A stretch of 14,211 nucleotides of DNA from the NCBI GenBank assembly GCA_018662715.1, contig JABJFP010000030.1:1-14211 (forward strand), in the 5' to 3' direction. Origin of the DNA: Methanobacteriota archaeon. Lineage in GTDB: Archaea > Thermoplasmatota > Poseidoniia > Poseidoniales > Poseidoniaceae. The notes below the pieces were generated by a model that searched no databases, was not told the DNA's origin, and was given only the letters and a program-made list of their open reading frames with translations. Positions 1 through 6,344 of this stretch are shown here, piece by piece. How positions within the stretch are numbered: position 1 is the first letter of the stretch; every line of letters begins with the position of its first letter. The translations under genes were made by a program, and so were the position numbers.

Positions 1-963
1 CTGGCGGGGTAGTCCACGTTTACTCACGGTGATGGTTTCGCCTGAGTTTGACATTGCAGGGATTTTGATATCCAATGATTTTCCGTCCATGTGGTCAATG
101 GAAATCGTAGTTCCTGAAACCATGTCCGTATATCCGAGAGGGAGGGACATGATGAGATCGGAACCGCTCCGCTCAAACCACGGATGTTGTTCAATTTCAA
201 GTTCAATGAAGAGGTCTCCGGGCTGTCCTTGACCGTGAGGAGCGGGTTCCCCGTTCCCACGCATACGAAGGCGAGTGCCGTCTTCTGCACCAAGTGGAAC
301 ACTAAATCGTAAGGTTTTACTTTTCATCTCTTGACCTGAACCATTGCAATCCTCACATGGATTATCGCTGACATTTCCACGTCCTGAACATTCATCACAA
401 GGCTGAACGGATTGTTGAATGAAGGGACCTACTTGCTGGCGCACACGAACCTGTCCTTGTCCACCGCATCGCTGACAAGAACTCATTTCCCCATCTTGGG
501 CACCTGTTCCTTCACAAGAGGAACAAGCTTCAGGCAGATCGATAATTACCTCTTTCTCAGATTGGTCAAGTACATCTTTGAGTTCAATAGAATGTCGGAT
601 GAGAATGTCGCTTCCTCTTCGCTCACGGCGTCTACCTCTGCCGCCTCCTCCAAACATATTGGAGAAGAAATCTCCTCCGAGCAAGTCTTCAAGATTGATG
701 TTAAATCCTCCACCGCCAAATCCACCAAATGGATTCCCTTGTGGACTGTCGTGACCAAACCGGTCGTATTGAGCACGCTTTTGCTGATCTGAAAGCACAG
801 CATAGGCTTCCTGAAGTTCTTTGAAACGGTCTTCAGCATCCTCTTCAGTACTGCGGTCAGGGTGGTATTTTCTGGCCAGTCGCCTGAAGGCATTTTTTAG
901 GTCGCCTTCTGTTGCAGAGCGTTCAACACCCAAGACATCGTAATAGTCTCGTTTGTCTGCCAT
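1..963 (-). CDS. dnaJ: Chaperone protein DnaJ (Hsp40), 3' end cut by the window
   Basis: Class I DnaJ co-chaperone: it binds unfolded proteins in the cytoplasm, delivers them to DnaK and stimulates DnaK's ATPase. The 321 codons visible run from an ATG at 963 off the left edge; a full DnaJ has about 370-380 residues, so roughly the last 50 are missing. The J domain occupies residues 5-70 with the catalytic HPD at 34-36. A Gly/Phe-rich linker covers about 76-108. Four CxxCxGxG zinc motifs lie at Cys147/150, 163/166, 189/192 and 203/206, so both zinc sites are intact. The C-terminal substrate-binding domains follow from about 213. The gene lies 57 nt after the zinc-ribbon membrane protein gene in the same direction, and no A/T-rich box sits at the usual distance, so it is probably co-transcribed. 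Archaeal dnaJ genes are generally considered bacterial acquisitions. No grpE or dnaK is in the window. Confidence 0.97.
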   Translation of the reverse strand, partial: MADKRDYYDVLGVERSATEGDLKNAFRRLARKYHPDRSTEEDAEDRFKELQEAYAVLSDQQKRAQYDRFGHDSPQGNPFGGFGGGGFNINLEDLLGGDFFSNMFGGGGRGRRRERRGSDILIRHSIELKDVLDQSEKEVIIDLPEACSSCEGTGAQDGEMSSCQRCGGQGQVRVRQQVGPFIQQSVQPCDECSGRGNVSDNPCEDCNGSGQEMKSKTLRFSVPLGAEDGTRLRMRGNGEPAPHGQGQPGDLFIELEIEQHPWFERSGSDLIMSLPLGYTDMVSGTTISIDHMDGKSLDIKIPAMSNSGETITVSKRGLPRQ

Positions 964-1020
964 AGCCTCGCCCCAACTCAAGACGAGAACAGGACACCTT
1001 TGAATCTCACGGAGCAGGTT

Positions 1021-1953
1021 TCAAAGATCAAGACCACAATTCGGACAAAACCGTTCGCCAAATGTGACCGGTGAGTTGCACCCACTACAGACAAGGCCGG
1101 AGGAGGGAGTATGTTGAGGCTGAGATACCGTGGTACCGAGCATGGCCATGGATTCGTAAGACTCTGATGGGTTTTTCCCGGAAGGATTCCCTGGAATACT
1201 TGCAGTTTTGAGTTCTTGTCCAGATGAAGTGATGACGGTGTTGACGCCTCCTGAATCGCTGTAACTTGTCATGTTGACTTCTACATCATCCCGCTGGCCT
1301 TCAATTCGGAGGGGGGCTACCGGACGTTGTGCGGTCACCGGAGATGAGGCAGCAGCCGCTGTAAGGCGATTCCTACGTTGCTCTTCTCGTTCCGCTCTCG
1401 CATCTCTGCCAAACAGTGAAGAAATCGCATCAAAGACCCGGTCCATTGGAGTTGGCTTTCGGACTGCCCCAATGGTACCATGGATTTGCTCATCATCAAA
1501 TGAGGCTTGCCCACTTACGCGGGCGTTGGCCTTGACGACATGTCTTGCCTCATTGAGCATGCTGACTTCAATTTCCTTATCTTCAGAGACTTGCATTTCT
1601 GGTGCTTCTTTAGAAAGATTGGAAATCGGTTGTGAAAGACCTGCTTTCGTAACATTATCCATCGTCGGGTCGAGTTCAACTTGAGTATTCCAAACACCAC
1701 GTTCCTCAGCCGCATAGACGTGTTTAATCTTCTTCATAGCCTTTACACGATTGTATTCAAAATCCTTGACCACACGAGTTTTTCTGAATACAATGAATCC
1801 GAGAATGAGTGATAGGCCGTACCAAGCATACATAATTCGAGGTTCAAGTTCAAACATTGCCCTAAGAGGAGGGATGGAAAAATGGCAAGCCCCCATAATC
1901 AAGAGAGGCAACAATGCCAGACCTCGCGATGTGAAACTACGTGGACGTTCCAT
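1021..1953 (-). CDS. Two-pass membrane protein with C-terminal zinc ribbon, unknown function
   Basis: Predicted protein of 310 residues with no recognised family over most of its length. Two hydrophobic segments near the N-terminus (about 11-34 and 40-56) should form a membrane hairpin. A basic stretch follows (Arg/Lys-rich, 57-77), suggesting the rest is cytoplasmic. The middle is polar and low in complexity, with an Arg/Glu-rich stretch followed by an Ala/Ser/Pro-rich one, and is probably disordered. The last 22 residues are a short zinc ribbon: Cys289, Cys292, Cys303 and Cys306 as CxxC-10-CxxC. The frame is open up to 2064, but starting there would overlap the upstream glycosyltransferase gene by 56 nt; the ATG at 1953 leaves a 55-nt gap and starts just before the first membrane segment, so I chose it. 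It sits between the glycosyltransferase and dnaJ genes, probably in one transcript. Function is unknown; the ribbon could bind protein or nucleic acid. Confidence 0.8.
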   Translation of the reverse strand: MERPRSFTSRGLALLPLLIMGACHFSIPPLRAMFELEPRIMYAWYGLSLILGFIVFRKTRVVKDFEYNRVKAMKKIKHVYAAEERGVWNTQVELDPTMDNVTKAGLSQPISNLSKEAPEMQVSEDKEIEVSMLNEARHVVKANARVSGQASFDDEQIHGTIGAVRKPTPMDRVFDAISSLFGRDARAEREEQRRNRLTAAAASSPVTAQRPVAPLRIEGQRDDVEVNMTSYSDSGGVNTVITSSGQELKTASIPGNPSGKNPSESYESMAMLGTTVSQPQHTPSSGLVCSGCNSPVTFGERFCPNCGLDL

Positions 1954-2008
1954 ATGATTCAATTTCCTGTAAGCAACCCTACTCAAGTATGTATGGGCTT
2001 GTTGCGCC

Positions 2009-3046
2009 TCATTTTCGGTCCTTGGGTGGCCTTCCTTTGCGCACCAACCCATCAGCAAGACCAAGAGTGAAACTCGTGTGCAACATCACCAAACATAACG
2101 GAACACCAAAACAAGAACTCATTGAACCAGTTCGAAAGGCATACCGAATTCCTTCAACGAACAGCACGACACCATATACAGGAATTGGCAACCACCACAT
2201 CGCCTGTCCTCCAATGAACAATGCAAGGAGGAGGAGTAATCCAAAGAACGGCAGAAACTCGACCATGTTGGTTCGCTTAGGATGCTTCAAGAGTACCTTT
2301 GTCCGCCAAAAACCGTACCGGTGTCCCATTCTCCACCATTGCTTTAATGAGGTTCGTTTGACCATACTAACCGTCGGTTCAGCGTCCCTATACAATGAAA
2401 ACCCAGCATCAAGAAGACGCATAGATAGTTCACTGTCTTGGCTGGTAATAAATCGCTCATCCCATCCACCGACCTCTTCAATGCATTTACGACGATGCAT
2501 CACGAAGGCTGGAATCCGGGTTGGTTCGTTTTCGGTAAATTGGCTAAACTGACCGTTGCTGTGTCCAAAAGGGGAAGAAATGCAACCTTCAATCCATCGC
2601 TCTGAACCATGCATCTCCCCTTTGCGTTGAACGACTCTGCACCCAACTCCTGCGAGCGATGTTCCTGCTTTACTCTCGCTTGCATTCCATGCTTCGAGGC
2701 GCTGTTGAATGTGGGTGGGTTCAATCGTGACGTGTCCGATCATTTCAATGAGGAAATCAATAGAATCGGGGAGGAGTGAAAGAGCCAAATTGCGACCGTG
2801 AGCAACAGTTTGACCTGGATTGTGATGCAGTTCAATGCGGGGCATTGAAGCGGCCTTGGCTTGTTCAATAAGAGATTTGACAAGGGGTATTGTGCCGTCG
2901 GTTGAGCCCCCATCCATGACTAAAATCATGTGAGACGATTCGGGGACCGTCTGGTTGAGAAGGCCGTTAAGACATGCCTCAATGTGAAACGCTTCATTGA
3001 GAACAGGGATTACCGTGGCGATTGTGGGGCCATCGGATGTGTCCAT
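2009..3046 (-). CDS. Family 2 glycosyltransferase with C-terminal membrane segments (ExoA-like)
   Basis: Membrane-bound inverting glycosyltransferase (GT2, GT-A fold) that would transfer a sugar from a nucleotide donor to a lipid-linked or surface glycan at the inner face of the membrane; donor and acceptor cannot be read. The 345-residue protein has the N-terminal Rossmann strand with IPVLNE (13-18) and the MDGGSTDGT donor loop (44-52). SQDSELSMRL (202-211) holds the likely catalytic acid Asp204, and QWWRMGHRYG (236-245) resembles the QxxRW-type acceptor motif. Hydrophobic segments follow at about 264-287, 288-301 and 312-333. The metal-binding DxD site is atypical: the aligned stretch is EMIGHV (101-106), whereas ExoA-like enzymes have an Asp-x-His there. 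The frame is open to 3100 with a GTG and a second ATG, but the ATG at 3046 lies directly before the first strand and about 25 nt after an A/T-rich box, fitting a leaderless message. First gene of the leftward cluster. Confidence 0.9.
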   Translation of the reverse strand: MDTSDGPTIATVIPVLNEAFHIEACLNGLLNQTVPESSHMILVMDGGSTDGTIPLVKSLIEQAKAASMPRIELHHNPGQTVAHGRNLALSLLPDSIDFLIEMIGHVTIEPTHIQQRLEAWNASESKAGTSLAGVGCRVVQRKGEMHGSERWIEGCISSPFGHSNGQFSQFTENEPTRIPAFVMHRRKCIEEVGGWDERFITSQDSELSMRLLDAGFSLYRDAEPTVSMVKRTSLKQWWRMGHRYGFWRTKVLLKHPKRTNMVEFLPFFGLLLLLALFIGGQAMWWLPIPVYGVVLFVEGIRYAFRTGSMSSCFGVPLCLVMLHTSFTLGLADGLVRKGRPPKDRK

Positions 3047-3062
3047 GTCCTTTGGAATCCAT

Positions 3063-3073
3063 CTTAGATTTTC
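3063..3073 (-). promoter_or_regulatory. TATA-like box of the glycosyltransferase gene
   Basis: On the minus strand this reads GAAAATCTAAG and ends 16 nt before the ATG at 3046. The A-run lies 23-26 nt before the ATG, the distance expected of an archaeal TATA box for a transcript that begins at its start codon. Nearly the same element at nearly the same distance precedes the fusion gene starting at 4650 and the surface-protein gene starting at 11724. Promoter activity is inferred from position and similarity only. Confidence 0.5.
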
Positions 3074-3135
3074 ACACTTCGCCTTTGAATGAACCATCAC
3101 AGCATCTTCTTGAAGGCTGAACTACTCGCACGCAC

Positions 3136-3651
3136 ATGGATGGGCCAAGACTCCGGCTAACGGGTATCGGAGAGGGTCTTAGCACCACGGTGGTTACTGT
3201 ATTATCCGGAGCGGATTCGCCCCGAAGAGTATTGCAAGCCATCCATTCTTTTTTCCCTGAGGCGAATGTTGATTCAATGCCCGATGAGCCTTCATTTGGT
3301 TCTGCCGTTGATGAATTGTGGTCGTTTGAAGGACTTCCAATGCAAACCTTCCTGGCTGCCTTGCACGAGCAACGAATTCTTGACACCGCCCTTGATTTCA
3401 TGAGCCGTGACATCGTTGAAGACTCTACGGAATTTACAATTTCACGCCAGGCGGCAATTGTTGAAAAAATTTCATTCCCAATTCCGGGAAAGGAACCAGT
3501 TGGAGGCGTCATTACCGTTCGCCTACAAGGGTCCGGCTTGAAAGAATGGCTAGAGGCTGCAACATGGCATAACGGTCGTGCTCAAGTACCGAGAACCATA
3601 CACGATGACCGCTCCATGCTCGACGACGGGGAAGCATCAACGTGGCATTGA
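3136..3651 (+). CDS. UPF0201/DUF54 family archaeal protein (putative RNA-binding)
   Basis: Member of the archaeal UPF0201 family (Pfam RNA_binding/DUF54, COG1931), recognised from two conserved parts. The first is the N-terminal segment GADSPRRVLQAIHSFFP (25-41), where relatives have 'pTE..ekV..Ai..iFP'. The second is the central block: LHEQRILDTA (76-85), followed by FTISRQAAIVEKISF (100-114) and the PVGGVITVRL strand (121-130), matching the family's 'LR.QrIlDtaR ... F.lnKQAA..G.v.f ... lG.I.V.i'. The family is small, cytoplasmic and suspected to act in RNA metabolism; its biochemical role is not established to my knowledge. At 171 residues it is about 30 longer than usual, with an Asp/Arg/His-rich tail after about 140. 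It is transcribed divergently from the glycosyltransferase gene, and its last 15 nt overlap the tail of the Pcp-Nudix gene. No clear ribosome-binding site precedes the ATG. Confidence 0.82.
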   Translation: MDGPRLRLTGIGEGLSTTVVTVLSGADSPRRVLQAIHSFFPEANVDSMPDEPSFGSAVDELWSFEGLPMQTFLAALHEQRILDTALDFMSRDIVEDSTEFTISRQAAIVEKISFPIPGKEPVGGVITVRLQGSGLKEWLEAATWHNGRAQVPRTIHDDRSMLDDGEASTWH

Positions 3652-4650
3652 CTCATATCGAGCAACGTATTCCATCATCTCTCCATCACGGCCTGTCCAT
3701 GTCAACGATTGTGGTTGAGAAGGGTTGTACCACTTCGCATCTGCATGAACCAGTGGATCAAGTTTGAGAGGACCTTTATCCATTGAACAATGAACCAAAT
3801 GGATGCGCAGGAGGACATCATTTCTGAGATGCTCCCATGTCCCTACAATTCGCTCTGCTTTTGCTTGAATCGATAATTCTTCACTCAGTTCTCTGACTAT
3901 GGAATCATCCCATCGTTCTCCTGGTTCACATTTCCCGCCGGGGAATTCCCATGTCGCATCGTCACTGCGTTGAGCAAGAAGTACCCGCCCATTTTCATCA
4001 CGGATGAGGGCAGCAACAACTTCAACCACTGAAGGACCAGACGACGGAAGCATGTGTTCCAAGCACTGCATTGCCAGGAGGGAACTTGTATCGATATCGA
4101 GGATGTCTTCGGAAGGAATGTGAAGAAAAAGACAAGGCGGAGGAAGGTGACCTTCATGGAACGATTGCAATGCAAATAGGGTGTGATAATAGGTTTCATT
4201 GCAGACAAATGAACCTGCATCAAGGGAGATGTCAAAATAACTTGAAAACGACTCAGGCATCCAATTTCCCAGGTCCATCCATGAACCAAGGTGACCACGA
4301 CCGTTAATCCTGGATGATGTTTCCATTCTTCCACTGTTATCTTGAATGCGCATATCAAGAACATCTTGAGCTCGCTGTTCAAGCCGTGGGTGTTCACAGG
4401 AAGCGCACAAACCAATGTGAAGGATGGCGTCCCATTTCTCACCAGAACGAACAGCATTTGATGTTTCAGTAGCACCAAGATGGTCCACCGAGAGTATTCG
4501 TGTCGTAATTTCAAATTCTTGAACTACACGACCTGATGAATCTGAAATCTGGTGCGTTCCTTGAAGTCGAAGGGCCACATCTTGACTCGGATTGGTATCA
4601 TGGGTGCCAAACGGTTCGAACCCTGTAACAAGAATACGTTGAGGGCCCAT
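3637..4650 (-). CDS. Pyroglutamyl-peptidase I domain fused to a MutT-like Nudix hydrolase
   Basis: A 337-residue two-domain enzyme. Residues 5-205 are a C15 cysteine peptidase (pyroglutamyl-peptidase I), which removes N-terminal pyroglutamate from peptides. It begins ILVTGFEPFG (6-15) with NPS at 20-22, and all three catalytic residues are placed: Glu91 in RLEQRA, Cys150 in SFVCNETYY, His177 in LFLHIPS. Residues 208-337 are a Nudix hydrolase, cutting nucleoside diphosphate-X substrates: WEFPGGK (234-240) leads into the Nudix box 239-261 (G-x5-E-x7-REUxEExxU), with Glu254, 257 and 258 as metal ligands; the box Gly is Ser260. The Nudix part most resembles MutT / CTP pyrophosphohydrolase types. 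The frame is unbroken through the joint, so this is a real fusion. The frame extends upstream to 4845, but the ATG at 4650 places the peptidase strand at residue 6, as in single-domain relatives, and an A/T box lies about 25 nt before it. An ATG at 4683 is the alternative. Confidence 0.93.
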   Translation of the reverse strand: MGPQRILVTGFEPFGTHDTNPSQDVALRLQGTHQISDSSGRVVQEFEITTRILSVDHLGATETSNAVRSGEKWDAILHIGLCASCEHPRLEQRAQDVLDMRIQDNSGRMETSSRINGRGHLGSWMDLGNWMPESFSSYFDISLDAGSFVCNETYYHTLFALQSFHEGHLPPPCLFLHIPSEDILDIDTSSLLAMQCLEHMLPSSGPSVVEVVAALIRDENGRVLLAQRSDDATWEFPGGKCEPGERWDDSIVRELSEELSIQAKAERIVGTWEHLRNDVLLRIHLVHCSMDKGPLKLDPLVHADAKWYNPSQPQSLTWTGRDGEMMEYVARYESMPR

Positions 4651-4666
4651 GTATTTCTCACGAGGG

Positions 4667-4677
4667 TTCAGTTTTTC
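4667..4677 (-). promoter_or_regulatory. TATA-like box of the Pcp-Nudix fusion gene
   Basis: The minus strand reads GAAAAACTGAA, ending 16 nt before the ATG at 4650: the same spacing as the box before the glycosyltransferase gene and one nt less than that before the large surface-protein gene. It argues for a leaderless start at 4650 over the upstream ATG at 4683, since the box would lie inside the coding region of the longer version. Inferred from position and resemblance. Confidence 0.42.
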
Positions 4678-4744
4678 ATCCATCCGGCTCAAAAGAGGGG
4701 TTAGATTGACAAGGAACCGTTCCCAGCGAAAGGTAGTGGGCCAT

Positions 4745-5092
4745 ATGGAAGAAGAATTGGTCGTCCAATTTTCACCTGAAGCCCAAGAACAACGAACTGG
4801 CTTCATGCCGTTTCGACTCGCGAAAGAAATTTGGCGTGAAATCACCTTCGGAGTAGGGACATGGGGGGCGTTTCGTCCACTTTTTGCGGCTCTTCTCGCC
4901 GTCGTCCCAGGGTTGTTTTTAGGTCAGCATTTTAATCGCAAGCACCGAAGAGGGTTTGATTGGCTTCTCCTTCAAATCCCACTTGCACTCACAATCGTAT
5001 TGTGGATTGCCCTTTGGCTGTGGTCTATTTTTGATGCGTGGCGTGACGCCCTTGCGTTTGACCCTAACTCCACAGTTGATCCGTCACTTTGA
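4745..5092 (+). CDS. Small two-pass membrane protein, unknown function
   Basis: A 115-residue protein I do not recognise. An acidic N-terminus (MEEELVVQFS) and an amphipathic stretch (about 22-36) precede a hydrophobic segment at about 42-60. A short basic loop follows (NRKHRRG, 64-70) and then a longer Trp/Leu-rich segment at about 72-97. The basic loop suggests it faces the cytoplasm, with both termini outside. The frame is open from 4649, but starting there would overlap the divergent Pcp-Nudix start; the ATG at 4745 begins a sensible protein and follows an AAAGG (4729-4733) that could bind the ribosome at a slightly long distance of 11 nt. Its stop codon lies 29 nt inside the 3' end of the convergent metalloprotease gene. 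The frame carries clear transmembrane hydrophobicity and the opposite strand has no competing gene, so it is probably real. No function is offered. Confidence 0.72.
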   Translation: MEEELVVQFSPEAQEQRTGFMPFRLAKEIWREITFGVGTWGAFRPLFAALLAVVPGLFLGQHFNRKHRRGFDWLLLQIPLALTIVLWIALWLWSIFDAWRDALAFDPNSTVDPSL

Positions 5093-5849
5093 TTGAGCCA
5101 TCAGCCATTCCCGAAAGGTCGGCCAAATCGTCTTCATCAAATTCATTTGGAAGTGTTCCGAAAATAAAGTTTGCAAGGTCTGCGGATTCAATTGCCCAAT
5201 ACATCACTGAATCATCGTTGTTTGAATGGCCTTCGTTATTTTCATCCTCATGGTCTACGGGAGATTGATAGACCAAATTGACAAGACCGAGAAGGTGTCC
5301 AACTTCATGAACGGTGACGCTGTTTTCTACGTCTTCAACAGATGGACGATTGAATGGTCCATTTGCGGTTTCTATGGTATCACCGAAGAGAGCAATTGAA
5401 GAAGCATCAACGGCTACTCCGAGAACCGAACTATCAACATAGGAGCCGGAAGGAAAGAGAATCTGCCAGGTCAACGTCGACCCGTCAAGAGGCGAAGCAT
5501 CTTTGTGTTCCCAAGCCTGTTCTCTGACGTCATTTGCAGACCAATCCCCATTGTGGTCAAAAACAACCTCAGTGAAATCAAAGCTTATGCCATCCGGTTT
5601 ATCACAAACGCTCTCGAGGCGGTCAAGTAGCATATCTGTGCTGCTCGTCATTGGCTTATAGCCCGCTTCATAATCAATCTCAATAACCATGGAAGTGTAT
5701 GCATCATCTTGGAGACAAGCAAGGGTCAATCCACCAGGAATACCCTTTCGCTCTGGTAAAATATCTAAAGAGTCCCCAAAACAGCCTGATAGACTGGCTG
5801 AAAGGAGCGCGAGAACAAACAGCGAAGCCTTCGCACGTTCGTTGCCCAT
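5064..5849 (-). CDS. Lipoprotein zinc metalloprotease (metzincin-like)
   Basis: A 261-residue secreted protease anchored by lipid on the outer face of the cytoplasmic membrane. The N-terminus is a lipoprotein signal: Arg5/Lys7, a hydrophobic core (9-20) and the lipobox LSGC with Cys23 as the lipidated residue. The zinc motif is HEVGHLLGLVN (181-191), with ligands His181 and His185 and catalytic Glu182. Twenty-three residues later SVMYW (214-218) looks like the Met-turn of metzincins. The third ligand position holds Asn191 instead of His; His200 or His208 in the following acidic loop could substitute. I recall an Asn here in some bacterial metalloprotease lipoproteins, so activity is not excluded. 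The ATG at 5849 is fixed by the signal peptide and by GAGGGG (5855-5860) five nt upstream; the frame is open to 6047, but that stretch has no signal peptide. Last gene of the operon headed by the large surface protein. Confidence 0.85.
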   Translation of the reverse strand: MGNERAKASLFVLALLSASLSGCFGDSLDILPERKGIPGGLTLACLQDDAYTSMVIEIDYEAGYKPMTSSTDMLLDRLESVCDKPDGISFDFTEVVFDHNGDWSANDVREQAWEHKDASPLDGSTLTWQILFPSGSYVDSSVLGVAVDASSIALFGDTIETANGPFNRPSVEDVENSVTVHEVGHLLGLVNLVYQSPVDHEDENNEGHSNNDDSVMYWAIESADLANFIFGTLPNEFDEDDLADLSGMADGSIKVTDQLWS

Positions 5850-5854
5850 ACCTA

Positions 5855-5860
5855 CCCCTC
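5855..5860 (-). promoter_or_regulatory. Ribosome-binding site of the metalloprotease gene
   Basis: GAGGGG on the minus strand lies 5 nt before the ATG at 5849. It decides for this start over the longer upstream frame and shows that an operon-internal gene here uses Shine-Dalgarno initiation, unlike the apparently leaderless first genes. Confidence 0.65.
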
Positions 5861-5886
5861 GGCACGGTTGTTTTTGAATCTCATCC

Positions 5887-6333
5887 CTACCAGTTTTCAG
5901 GAATTTCAAGCGGAGAAAACAATTGACCGGGCCCAGATGCGAGGGAGAGTTGTGTTCGGGCCAGTTGCTCCCATGCACGCAAAGCAAGAATTCCGTCGAT
6001 AAGTGATACTTCAATTTCAATGAGCGTGACACGTATGAGGGTTTCAAGAATGTCCATTCGTTGATGGTCCACGATACTCAAAACCTTTTCCAATGGAAAA
6101 TTTGACGGTGTCGCAGATGGCTCTACTGTGACTGGCCAAGGTTGAGAAACACGTTCAGGAACAGTATCCCCGCTTTTTACCAAATACTCATCAAGAGATT
6201 GACCCAGACCTTTGATGTGCTTCTGAAGTACCAACGATACCTCTACCAAAGGCATATTCAATTGATTGATGAGGTTCACCATTCGTTCTTGCAAGGTCAC
6301 AAGACCGTCAACACCGCCTGCAGATGGATCCAT
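5887..6333 (-). CDS. Hypothetical protein, 148 residues, middle gene of the surface operon
   Basis: No family recognised. There is no signal peptide or clear membrane segment, so it should be cytoplasmic. It appears mostly helical in two halves: helices at about 8-52, a Pro/Ser/Thr-rich linker at about 58-79, then a long amphipathic helical region at about 80-130 rich in Leu, Ile and Glu that could form a coiled coil. It has no cysteine. The ATG at 6333 is supported by GAGGTG (6339-6344) five nt upstream, which overlaps the stop codon of the large surface protein gene, so translation is probably coupled. The metalloprotease gene starts 37 nt after its stop. Being sandwiched between a membrane-anchored surface protein and a lipoprotein protease suggests it could bind the cytoplasmic tail of the former; this is context only. 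Confidence 0.75.
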   Translation of the reverse strand: MDPSAGGVDGLVTLQERMVNLINQLNMPLVEVSLVLQKHIKGLGQSLDEYLVKSGDTVPERVSQPWPVTVEPSATPSNFPLEKVLSIVDHQRMDILETLIRVTLIEIEVSLIDGILALRAWEQLARTQLSLASGPGQLFSPLEIPENW

Positions 6334-6338
6334 TGAAA

Positions 6339-6344
6339 CACCTC
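6339..6344 (-). promoter_or_regulatory. Ribosome-binding site overlapping the upstream stop codon
   Basis: GAGGTG on the minus strand, five nt before the ATG at 6333, shares two bases with the TGA stop codon (6343-6345) of the large surface protein gene. A ribosome ending there is placed to restart, so the two proteins are probably made at linked rates. Confidence 0.65.

Noticed and set aside
412..893. Open frames of 115-126 codons on both strands at the left edge
   Set aside because: They overlap dnaJ, whose J domain and four zinc motifs read continuously from 963 to the edge of the window.
1941..2552. Plus-strand open frame of 203 codons opposite the glycosyltransferase
   Set aside because: The minus-strand frame carries all GT2 motifs; the antisense product is Arg/Ser/Pro-rich without domain or initiation signal.
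3072..3512. Minus-strand open frame of 146 codons opposite the UPF0201 gene
   Set aside because: The plus-strand frame matches a known archaeal family over conserved blocks; the antisense product does not look like a protein family.
3897..4514. Second minus-strand open frame of 205 codons within the Pcp-Nudix gene
   Set aside because: It is the same strand in another frame; the Pcp and Nudix motifs are in the main frame and run through it unbroken, so there is no frameshift.
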